A stretch of 64,000 bases of DNA from Macrolepiota albuminosa. Taxonomy: Eukaryota; Basidiomycota; Agaricomycetes; Agaricales; Agaricaceae. Below the pieces are notes generated by a model. The model saw nothing but the letters and a program-made list of their open reading frames with translations, did not search any database and was not told where the DNA came from. Shown here piece after piece: positions 54,567 to 64,000 of this stretch. The DNA lies in the NCBI GenBank assembly GCA_027475525.1, contig JAMWFC010000049.1:6370947-6434946 (forward strand). The letters run 5' to 3'. The first letter of the stretch is position 1. Every line of letters begins with the position of its first letter. Made by a program: the position numbers and the translations under genes.

Positions 54567-55609
54567 TGATAGGCTTCTACTCAGACTGAGCGCATCAAGG
54601 AACATTATAGGTTGACTGACACTTGACACACTGGAGACTCTAGCAACCAGCTTGGGGTACAGAGTAGCCCTAGTGCTGGCGCTCTATGGCAAGACTTATT
54701 CATTCATCTTAAACACCAGTATCAGCCCCTCAGCACACTTCACACATTTATTTTGAAGACCAAGGAGGCTTAGAACTCATAGCGCTAGCACAATGGAGGG
54801 AAGTTGACTCTGACCAAACCCTGATTAATACCAAAAGGAGTTAGCAATTGGCGCTGTCAATCACTGAGGCACTTCAATCAGAAGTCTAAAGGAATCGATG
54901 ACAACGAGACAGGATACATGGAGACCCGACATTTAAATCTATCAAAAGATGGTACAATGTTAGCGCAGGGATTAGCGCTCACAGCGTCTGTCAAGGATTC
55001 TCCGACCATATCCAGGGATGGCATGGCCAATTAAATTACATCAAAAAGTGAGCAAAGTCGTATCATTTCTAAGTAGTTTTAGAGTCACTGTTGGTCGCTG
55101 TCACCCATGTGCTGCAGGTCGCCGTTGACAGGTGGCCATTAGCTACAACCACGAGGAGAGGCGCTAATTGTTAGCACCGTCAATGGACTTATTTTGGAAA
55201 TACCATAGTGCATAGTATAAAAACTAGCTACTTGCCATGTATATAGCAACGAATTGTAATCTTTAAGGACCCAGTTATACTTAGCGTTCAAATTGCGCTA
55301 GCATTGCCTGACTTTGTCAATAAGTTTGGCGCTAGCTTCGTCTATCTTGTCCTCGTTGTTTACGGTGCCACCTATGGGCACACTACGCTGTGCTATTCAT
55401 TTTATTCTCTATAACTTCTCCTAAAACTACGACGCTTACCACTTGCTAGGTAGCACCTGAGGCGCTATCATCTAGCGCATCGTCCTATCACCTCTGCTCG
55501 AGCACACTGGGACCCTGCCAGGACTCCTCACAAACCCGTACGCCAGGCACTGGAGACAGCGTTGTACTGCATATACGTCCAGCGCACCCAACCACAGTTG
55601 GCGTCATCA
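54567..55609 (+). repeat. Complete LTR (recombinant solo LTR) at the right border
   Basis: 1043 bp, TGATAGG...GTCATCA, followed by ACGT (55610-55613). The first 360 bp are identical to the 5' LTR. From 54927 on it differs at about 40 sites, all transitions. It thus reads as 5'-LTR sequence joined to 3'-LTR sequence, the product expected from LTR-LTR recombination. Confidence 0.88.
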
Positions 55610-55613
55610 ACGT

Positions 55614-56990
55614 GTATACGAGAGAAGGGTAAATTTTCAGGAGTTCACTTTACAGGAGGACCTTCCAAGAACCAGAAAAATGAAGGAAATGGATTTTGGA
55701 GCACTGACTAATGCTTGGGACATCTGCACCGTCCTAACTGCACTAAGTAAGTTGGTCAAACGTTTTTATTGGTACTCTACTCATATCGCTGAATTAATTT
55801 CAGTCTCACTATGATGAGTTCAATGTCAATGCTGACTTTTTGTAGCCTCCGTTGTGTCTCGCTCCTCATCAAGCACCTTCAAAGCCTTGGCCAACGGTCA
55901 ACAAAGCTACCATAGCAGGAAGGATGGTTTCAGAGGTTAGGGTAGGTAGGTAACTTGCATAGTGAGTAATGATATTTTTTTGGCCTTCCTTATGTTGATA
56001 TTACCCTTGCCGTTGCTCTGACACCTTATATCAGGTATCTGCCCCCATCTCTGCCCCCACACATTTTCCAACCCTCAGCCAGCCATCTAACAATTAGAAT
56101 GACCCTCCTGTGCTGCCATGTCATCATGCAGCTCCGCTCCCAATGATTTTGGCGGCATGGAGAACCTCTACGCTACGTAAGTGAATTTTTTTATTTACTT
56201 GTATACTACTGGAAGGCTTTCTGATTACTCCAATATTTCTAGGGCCTTGGGTTGCCCATCGATGCCATGACTTGGACGTTACTCTATAGTGCCACTTTGT
56301 TCTGCACCCTCTGTCAATTAGGTGCTTGAAATCACTCTGACGGTGCATAGGACAGCGTCAAATATACCGCCCACCTCTAAAATCCAAACCTTCTTCCTTC
56401 TCATATGTGACCCATTCGACTTGAAATTGTTCATCAAGGCTGATAATAATTCTGTTTTTTTCATCTTTGCTTTCATGTTCTCTGTGATTTCCACAAGAAA
56501 CAGTGACAATAAACCACAGTCCGCTCACCACAAGTTGACACCTGCTAATACTGATGTAATCTCAGGTTCTGGAAGACCAAAGTTGAGATAACTAACATAT
56601 GTATACAGACTCGCCACATCTTTGATGATAAATCCAATCTATTGCCAAGTTCTTTTGCAGGTATCTAGTACTGATTCTCACTTATTCATTGTTGGACAAT
56701 TGTGCATCATCAAGATGGTGCTGTTGCATACCGGGCTGCCTTCCCACTTGCATCGGTTCAGCAATTACGAGTGGCCATGAGTGGATGAATTTCAACAACT
56801 GACAGAAAACAGAAGGCAAGGTCAACCGTGATTGACAGATAGAAACAAGTCATCTACTGTCAACAATGTGCCAGGAAAGGAGGAGGAGGGTCAAGAGGAT
56901 GCAACTAGGTGAGGATAAACCAGAGGAAGAAGTGTTAAATGACGAGGCCAATGAGAGGCAGAAAAAGGAAGGCAGAGGAGGATGTGTGGT
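55614..56990. other. Host-like DNA right of element 2
   Basis: CpG-poor. Upstream exons of the gene cut by element 2 may lie here on the minus strand; a candidate is about 55660-55735. Nothing recognisable. Confidence 0.3.
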
Positions 56991-56999
56991 TTGCACCCA

Positions 57000-58492
57000 A
57001 AATTGCAGAGGCAATCAATCACGTGTGGAAGGATGAGACATTCCAGAAGAATATGGACGACTATACTAGCAATTTTTATTTCATGGATTCCGCCAGCTAG
57101 TGAGTTTGGTCCCTCAAAAGTTTGAACTATACTTATAATTTCATTAATTTCATTTTATCTAGCTTCTTCTCAGAGATTTTAACAATATGTATGCCTAGAT
57201 ACATTCCCAACAAGACTGACATCCTTCGTGCGCAGAGAAAGACGTTTGGGATATCTGAGGAGCAGTTTTTGATGAATACCCTATTGTGAGCGGCCCTTTG
57301 GTCGCTTGTTTCCCTTTCCTCCTCATCCCTTGGTTTCTCTTCCCTGAACAAATGAATTTTTCATTTCTTACGCTCACTACCAGTGTCTTCTATCTCCACC
57401 ATCTAACTATATATGCTTTTTTCTTCCTTCTTCTGACCAGCCCCTTCATTCTATGCTTGTCTACTTATTACATCCCTTCTCCGCTCGTAAGATGCTAATC
57501 ACTGTTTTACTTACAGAATTCACATGTTCAATGTTGGCGATAAACGATCCAAGCAGAAGAAGTGGATCCACTGTTTCGAGAGTGTGATGAGCATTATTTT
57601 TTGTATGGCGCTGAGCAAGTATGATCAGGTGCTGCTGGAGGAGAAATTGTAGGTGGGTATTGAGCTTCAGGCATTACAATTTGGTTTCTGAGCTGCAGTC
57701 CTTTCTTGAGTATAATTATGCTTGATCTGTTCCTGTATGCTTCTATATTTTCCGTTTGCCTTATTTTTTTTTTTTAATCCAATTCTTATCGCTATGGATC
57801 TTTCTGTCGACATTGTCTACCTGTTCATGAGGCTTCAATGGATACTCTTGTTTGGAATTGGTTTGTTTGCAGTCTTATCCATCCACCCACGTTTCTCTCT
57901 ACTGGCCTGAGAATTGACCATTTTGTTTCTTTTTGTTCAGATTCATGCCATGATTGTGCGCCAGGACTTGTTGAAAGTGTACAGGTGTGATGTAGCTCAT
58001 CTGAAATCGCATCTGCATTGACTGCTTCATGCCACAATTTTTCTGATTGAAACTACTATTCTTTGTTCAGCCCTATTGTTTTGCTTTTGAATTAACTGGA
58101 CTTGATACTTTCTTTTGGATTTGGAACCTACGTTCCTATCCCATTCAATGCTGCCGACCTTTCCTTTCTCTCACAGAACTAACTGAGAGAACCGCTGCAT
58201 TTCTTTGCGTCCGTCATTGGCTCTCAGTGATTCCTTTGTACATCAATGATATTATTCTTGAATAAGAACGACATGTTCAAAGTGAAGCTGCTCAAGGTGC
58301 ATTTTTAAGCCGCTCCTTTTTTCGTTCAACTCCGTCTTTAGTTTGTGCATTTTCACATTTGTATAGTCTCTGTTCATGTAGATGCCGCTACAGAAATTCC
58401 TTCCTGAGTACATGAGTGGTGCAGATATTATCAAGGCTGTAAAGTAAATCCTTTGGAAGTTTATGCAGACAAACAGGATGAAATTCAGTCTG
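57000..58492 (+). pseudogene. Heterotrimeric G-protein alpha subunit pseudogene
   Basis: Exons in order: 57000-57102 (KIAEAINHVWKDETFQ, MDSAS), from 57163 (YFFSEILTICMPRYIP, KTDILRAQRKTFGISEEQF), 57517-57652 ([40 protein letters not shown]), 58177-58296 (FFASVIGSQ*FLCTSMILFL, NKND), 58382-58492 (LPEYMSGADIIKAVK*ILWK). This is the Ras-like/helical module of G-alpha, with switch II and the NKxD guanine-binding motif. Switch II reads NVGDK where DVGGQ is usual, so the catalytic Gln is replaced by Lys. The P-loop exon and the last C-terminal segment were not found, and stops lie at TAA 58180, TGA 58228, TAA 58445. Family usually signals from plasma-membrane receptors. Confidence 0.8.
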
Positions 58493-58579
58493 TAAAACCT
58501 GTCTACATCCCAATTTTCAGCTGATGTCCCAACAAGAACAACAACGACAAAAACAACAACAAGATGAATGACAAGGAAA

Positions 58580-59190
58580 ACAACGTACAAATCTGCAACG
58601 TTCCACGCATCAACCAGTGTCTTTATAACAAACCTCTTATCCTCCGTCTTCCAAAAATCACTCTGACTCTTGCCCCTATCTGCTCCCCACTCCTTGCTTC
58701 TCTGCAAACTTTCCAATAACTCCTCATCATGCACTCCACACATCGTCTTTAACTGCACAAACTGCTTCGCATAATAAACTGTACAACTGAACTTGAGCCG
58801 CTTTCTGTGCACCCAGTCCAGCTGGATGTGTGGGCGGTCGTTGTCTCTGTCATTGATCTTTTCCACTGGAGTGCCTCCATCAAGGGAGGCCCAGGGAAGG
58901 CCGTGCTGTAAGGATGGAGATGCTGAATGGGTGCCGCTGGTGCCGTCGATAGGGATGGAGACAGTGGTACCTGTACCATACCAATACCTCTCATTGCCGC
59001 TCTCACCCATCCTGTCTCCAACTCTGATGCACATAGGAGCGTGCAGCCTCGGACTGTGCAGCTCGTAGACATATACCTTGTGGCATGTAAAGATCACCAC
59101 CACTGCATGCTTGTCCTTACCCTGAACACAAGCAGATAGAAGCGCATGCAAGCCTTTGGGCATATATGAGCATTTCAATAACTTTGCCAA
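58580..59190 (-). pseudogene. Phosphatidylinositol phosphate kinase (Fab1/PIKfyve-like) fragment
   Basis: Reads RPHIQLDWVHRKRLKFSCTV, YYAKQFVQLKTMCGVHDEEL, SLQRSKEWGADRGKSQSDFW, KTEDKRFVIKTLVDAWNVAD. The pattern FSCT.YYAKQF..L...CG, SL.RS..W...GGKS.S.F.KT.D.RF.IK is the N-terminal lobe of PIP kinases, closest to Fab1/PIKfyve (recalled). After VADL the frame runs into CAA-rich low-complexity DNA and then antisense through the G-alpha end, so the catalytic C-lobe is missing. It is tail to tail with the G-alpha pseudogene. The intact enzyme makes PI(3,5)P2 on endosome or vacuole membranes. Confidence 0.68.
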
Positions 59191-61325
59191 ATGAGAGAAG
59201 CTGGTTGTTGTCCAGTGTGTGTGGCTCTGTGTAAATCATCCTTGTTACTCCCAAGTGTTTCGCAACATAACAAAGCTGTACTGCGCTGCGTAAAGTCAGC
59301 AGATGACATTGTAAGCCCCCCAGCCAATTTACAGTTGATCAAAAAAAGGGGGAATAGTTTGGGCCCCAGGTGTCTGCGCTCAAGGGTGAGATTCAAGGCA
59401 TGCCACAGTCGATTAAGGGGCAGTATTCAATGCAGAGGGAGCAGGTCAAGAGCAAATTTACGTGGTGTAAGAAACACATCAAGTGCAAGAAGACCTGCTT
59501 GTGCGGAGCGGGGGCATGCGTGAGTTGTGCAGAGTTTGGATGACTTGTATAATGAGTAGGGTGATTGTGCATGGCTGCTTGTTGGGATGCAGGCTTTGGA
59601 AAGGAGCAGTCAACGGCTGAGAGGGATACACAGAGGGTGGACAATATACAACTCTTGTGTGGCTGCTTGCTCCCGGTCCTTCACCCATGTCCCGACTTTG
59701 AGTTTCATAGAAGCCAGACCATTAACTACGGTGAACTCTCTTGACATACCTCGACTTGGTCGCACAAAGTCCTCATTAGTTTCCTAGTTTGGTCTCAACA
59801 CTATGAAAAAGAAAACTCTCAGGACGACAGTCTTCCTCCTGGTAAATGGACCAAACGTGAATCAAAACAAGATTGGGTATGTTTGACTCATTTGATGTAG
59901 ATTGTCCTACTAACTTCACATTAGCGAGTGATCCATCTATGATCTAGGGGCGAACGTTTGCCAAAGTCAACTTCCTTTTTGAGAGGCTTGGGTTATTCAT
60001 TACCTGTTTTAAAATCAGCTGGGGTGTGTCCGCAGAGCGGGGCTCTTGCTGATGAGGAAGACGGTGGTGATCATGGGCCTAGGGGTCAGATTAGTATTGT
60101 GGGGGTGCTGCGAGGGCTGCAAAAATTGGCTTGTGGCAGCATTCAGAAGGTGAGTGACTAATCTTTGTATATTTTCCTAAAGTTTTTGATCTTCTATGAC
60201 TCTGAAGTTGCCTCAACCTGACGTTGCCTTACCTCTAAGATGACGCCACCCATCCAACCATGCATCCAGCATTGACTCGATACAATGTCATTTCCTGTAG
60301 TAGTCACATCGGGCCCGAGTCCTTGCACGTTTGATAGTATTATTTGGTGCAATGGATCATTGCAGAGGCCGTGGAGTTTTCCAACAAAAAGTTGCGCACA
60401 CTGAGCAATAATCTCGGTGAGCTCATTGACTGCACTATTACTACAATTAGCTGACCATAGACGTAAAGTTCAACAACTTTCTTATAATTACTTGTAATAA
60501 TCCTGTCTTTCGTCATATCTACTAATGTTTCACAGTTTCACATTTTTTAGCATTGATTTTGATGCCGCCTCTCTTGCACGACCTCCAAACCACACCTCAA
60601 CCCTTATGCGGCCACCATTTCCCAGTTCAAAGAGTACTCTTTGCTTCACTGTTCAGGCTCTTTCTCTTCCAACAGTCTCATAGCCACACATTGTGCCCAG
60701 CAACAATGAGGCACGTTTCAGGTTTTTTTAATCATTTTTTTGGCAACAATTATCTATAACTTTACTCGTTGTAGGTCACTCAACCCATCCATTGTTGGTG
60801 CTGGAGTCCATCATGCCTTGCGTGCATGCCATCTCAGAATGATGATGAGGTGAGATCTTTTTCTTTCTCAATTTTTTTTTTGTTTTTGTTTTGTTAATTT
60901 TTGCATGTTATATTTATTTTATTGCTTTGTACTCGCTTTTATTCTGAGTACATTGCGCTGCCGCACCTCATGCCAGCCAATTTACCCTCTCGTTGTCTCA
61001 GATAGAGGCCAGAAATACAGGACCGAATTGTTTTCTAACTGCTTCCTGTTAGTTTCAGTGCGTTTTCTGATGATAAAAAACATGAACCAAGTCTTGATTT
61101 ATGCAAACGATCTTCAGCAGAAATTCCGTGTTTGGTTTGGATTCATCAAAAGACACCAGGGCAACATTCTGGTTCTGCCATCTTCCAAAAATCAGAGTAT
61201 TGATGTTGTTCTATCTTTTTCTCAGGCTCAGGGTGCTTTATTGGATGGAGATATGTCTGAGGATAATTAGAGTAGCTGTGGCATGTGGTTTGACCATTGA
61301 CTTGTAGAATTTTTATGATATTTCT
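59191..61325. other. Degraded genic DNA before the gap
   Basis: Exon-like pieces: 59395-59530 plus strand (KSKFTWCKKHIKCKKTC, then LCGAGACVSCAEFG), 60015-60150 (GALADEEDGGDHGPRGQISI, VGVLRGLQKLACGSIQK) and 61080-61200. They are bounded by splice-like signals but not assignable. Confidence 0.3.
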
Positions 61326-61425
61326 NNNNNNNNNNNNNNNNNNNNNNNNNNNNNNNNNNNNNNNNNNNNNNNNNNNNNNNNNNNNNNNNNNNNNNNNNNN
61401 NNNNNNNNNNNNNNNNNNNNNNNNN
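61326..61425. other. Assembly gap (100 N)
   Basis: Exactly 100 N, the conventional length for a gap of unknown size. Sequence left and right need not be adjacent. Confidence 0.99.
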
Positions 61426-64000
61426 ACGTGCGAGTGTTGTCACGGTGATTTTTGTGATGTCTGAGGGTGTTTGTGATGGGAAAGGGGTGTGTGATGAGTG
61501 ACGTGACTGTAGACCGCTTGTAACGGTTGAAAAGTGTTGGTTTTGTTAGAAATGTAAGTATTGTGATTATTAAGTTGGTATTGCGATTGATTGTTGAGTT
61601 GTATTGGTGATTGTTGAGTTGTATTGGTGTTTATGAGTGTTGATTGGTGATTGTTGAGTTGTATTGGTGTTTATGAGTGTTGATTGGTGATTGTTGAGTT
61701 GTATTGGTGATTGTTGAGTTGTATTGATGTTTACGAGTGTTGAGTTGAGTTGTATTGATGTTTACGAGTGTTGAGTTGAGTTGTATTGGTGTTTACGAGT
61801 GTTGAGTTGAGTTGTATTGGTGTTTACGAGTGTTGAGTTGAGTTGTATTGGTGTTTACGAGTGTTGAATTGAGTTGTATTGGTGTTTACGAGTGTTGAGT
61901 TGAGTTGTATTGGTGATTGTTGAGTTGTATTGATGTTTACGAGTGTTGAGTTGAGTTGTATTGGTGTTTACGAGTGTTGAATTGAGTTGTATTAGTGTTT
62001 ACGAGTGTTGATTGGTGATTGTTGAGTTGTATTGGTGTTTACGAGTATTGAATTGAGTTGTATTGGTGTTTACGAGTGTTAGTTGAGTTGTATTGGTGTT
62101 TACAAGTGTTAGTTGAGTTGTATTGGTGTTTACAAGTGTTGAATTGAGTTGTATTGGTGTTTACGAGTGTTGAGTTGAGTTGTATTGGTGTTTACGAGTG
62201 TTGAATTGAGTTGTATTGGTGTTTACGAGTGTTGAGTTGAGTTGTATTGGTGATTGTTGAGTTGTATTGATGTTTACGAGTGTTGAGTTGAGTTGTATTG
62301 GTGTTTACGAGTGTTGAATTGAGTTGTATTAGTGTTTACGAGTGTTGATTGGTGATTGTTGAGTTGTATTGGTGTTTACGAGTATTGAATTGAGTTGTAT
62401 TGGTGTTTACGAGTGTTAGTTGAGTTGTATTGGTGTTTACAAGTGTTGAATTGAGTTGTATTGGTGTTTACAAGTGTTGAGTTGAGTTGTATTGGTGTTT
62501 ACGAGTGTTGAATTGAGTTGTATTGGTGTTTACGAGTGTTGAGTTGAGTTGTATTGGTGATTGTTGAGTTGTATTGATGTTTACGAGTGTTGAGTTGAGT
62601 TGTATTGGTGTTTACGAGTGTTGAATTGAGTTGTATTAGTGTTTACGAGTGTTGATTGGTGATTGTTGAGTTGTATTGGTGTTTACGAGTGTTGAGTTGA
62701 GTTGTATTGGTGATTGTTGAGTTGTATTGATGTTTACGAGTGTTGAGTTGAGTTGTATTGGTGTTTACGAGTGTTGAATTGAGTTGTATTAGTGTTTACG
62801 AGTGTTGATTGGTGATTGTTGAGTTGTATTGGTGTTTACGAGTATTGAATTGAGTTGTATTGGTGTTTACGAGTGTTAGTTGAGTTGTATTGGTGTTTAC
62901 AAGTGTTGAATTGAGTTGTATTGGTGTTTACAAGTGTTGAGTTGAGTTGTATTGGTGTTTACGAGTGTTGAATTGAGTTGTATTGGTGTTTACGAGTGTT
63001 GAGTTGAGTTGTATTGGTGATTGTTGAGTTGTATTGATGTTTACGAGTGTTGAGTTGAGTTGTATTGGTGTTTACGAGTGTTGAATTGAGTTGTATTAGT
63101 GTTTACGAGTGTTGATTGGTGATTGTTGAGTTGTATTGGTGTTTACGAGTATTGAATTGAGTTGTATTGGTGTTTACGAGTGTTAGTTGAGTTGTATTGG
63201 TGTTTACGAGTGTTGAATTGAGTTGTATTGGTGATTGTTGAGTTGTATTGATGTTTACGAGTGTTGAGTTGAGTTGTATTGGTGTTTGTTGAGTTGTATT
63301 GGTGTTTGTGAGTATTGGCATGTGTGGATATGTGATTGTTTGGCAAAAGCAAGTTGGTGTGACATGGGTGTGGTCAGTGTGTGACGGGCTTTGAGTTGAT
63401 TTGAAAGGAAACGTTATTAAGTGTTGTATAAGTGTTTATTGCGATTATCAAGTGTTGTACGTGATTATTGAAGGTGTGACAGTGTTTGTAAGTGTTTTTG
63501 TGCATTAGACGAGTCAGTGTGACACGGTTGCAATCAGTTTGTGACAGGATTTGAATTGATTTGGATGGAAACGTCAACAAGGGTTAGATAAGTATTCATT
63601 GCGATTATTAGAGTTGGAATGGTATTTGCGAGTGTTGGTATGCATTATTTTGCGATTTTTGGTTAGAATCGAGTGTGTGTGACATGGTCAAGACTGGTTT
63701 GTGACAGGATTTGATGGGAAATATTTCAAATGGTTAGTGGGCATGGTTAGAAGGTTAATTATTTAGACCAGGAATGTTTTTGAAGTCGTGGGAGTACCCC
63801 GGTATTAAAATGGGCTGTTTGAGTGTGGGAATTGATGGGGGGAGTGCGGGCAGTGTAATAGAAGGGGTGTGTAGAAGAAAAATTGATGGTTTGATGATGG
63901 GAAAAGCGGGAAAATTAAGGTTGAGTGCAGGGGTGTTTATGTTGATTATTGTGACGTGCGAGTGTTGTCACGGTGATTTTTGTGATGTCTGAGGGTGTTT
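61426..64000. repeat. Large tandem repeat, period 2,528 bp
   Basis: The first 47 bases after the gap (61426-61472) recur exactly at 63954-64000, the window end. The unit holds the minisatellite plus about 780 bp of GT-rich DNA with no gene, including a segment with two related halves (63355-63480 and 63480-63620). More units probably lie in the gap and beyond the window. Confidence 0.7.
61560..63310. repeat. 31-bp-unit minisatellite
   Basis: About 55 copies of a GT-rich unit (GTGTTTACGAGTGTTGAGTT followed by GAGTTGTATTG) with common variants (ttgaattg, ttagttg, tattg, a shorter gattgttgagttgtattg unit). Variants recur in the same order at about 62000, 62343, 62808 and 63113, so there is a higher-order structure of several hundred bp. 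Frames rich in NTTQ on the minus strand are artefacts. Confidence 0.95.

Noticed and set aside
54351..54629. 92-codon minus-strand ORF
   Set aside because: Copy of the frame above created by the duplicated flank plus LTR; not a separate gene.
58252..58580. C-terminal 108 residues of the frame that contains the PIP-kinase fragment
   Set aside because: VVFLVIHLVVV and what follows come from CAA-rich DNA and the reverse strand of the G-alpha exons, not from a membrane domain.
61560..63310. CRISPR-like array or NTTQ-repeat protein
   Set aside because: Units are contiguous with no unique spacers, in a eukaryotic context; the frames are products of the repeat. It is a minisatellite.
61426..64000. 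rDNA intergenic spacer
   Set aside because: The large repeat would fit, but no rRNA sequence is visible on either side, so it cannot be claimed.

Overview
This window looks like a transposon-rich accessory region of a mushroom-forming basidiomycete (Agaricomycetes). The reasons are introns of about 45-57 bp with GTGAGT/GTAAGT donors and CTGAC/CTAAC branch sites, chromodomain Ty3/gypsy elements, a pogo-like element, a Plavaka-like transposase fragment, and broken copies of typical fungal genes (SKN1/KRE6-type GH16, GH5, GMF, G-alpha, a PIPK-domain protein, DM9). Family names come from recalled motifs, because no search could be run. I saw no bacterial-style operons, CRISPR arrays or rRNA.

Layout. 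1-126: possible SINE tail. 271-11556: complete chromodomain Ty3/gypsy element (element 1, minus strand) with 5-bp target duplication TTTTC and two LTRs. It has a 13-nt self-complementary primer site of Tf1/sushi type, two retropepsin domains in tandem, and between chromodomain and 3' LTR an antisense gene with introns. A solo LTR of a second family (8649-9527, duplication GCGC) is nested in its gag. 12011-13000: internally deleted pogo-like DNA transposon. 13-42 kb: a field of gene fragments (GMF, GPI-anchor tail, DM9, GH16, GH5, coiled-coil, RING, membrane protein, WD40-like, LINE-type RNase H, Plavaka-like) plus a solo LTR of the element 1 family at 26774-27497 (duplication GTTCT). 38.0-39.6 kb: a decayed tandem repeat of about 350 bp.

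42291-54366: a second Ty3/gypsy element (element 2, plus strand) with a tRNA-type primer site. Its RT has lost the catalytic core by deletion. About 4.6 kb between pol and 3' LTR is coded on the opposite strand: a multi-exon gene with its own TATA box and a six-cysteine motif, plus a second antisense coding cluster. Its right end is anomalous: a truncated 3' LTR is followed by a copy of the left host flank and a recombinant solo LTR. 57-59.2 kb: broken G-alpha and PIPK genes, tail to tail. 61326-61425: gap of 100 N. 61426-64000: 31-bp-unit minisatellite inside a larger repeat with a period of 2,528 bp.

Most notable result: two different Ty3/gypsy families carry, in the same place and antisense to gag-pol, an intron-containing gene with a C-X2-C-X8/10-C-X8/5-C-X2-C-X6-C motif. 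In both, a phase-0 intron sits directly before the first cysteine codon.

Nearly all coding regions carry nonsense codons or frameshifts, and the LTR differences I counted are almost all transitions. Host-derived DNA between the elements is poor in CpG, which fits cytosine methylation and deamination. Little here is likely to make an intact protein.
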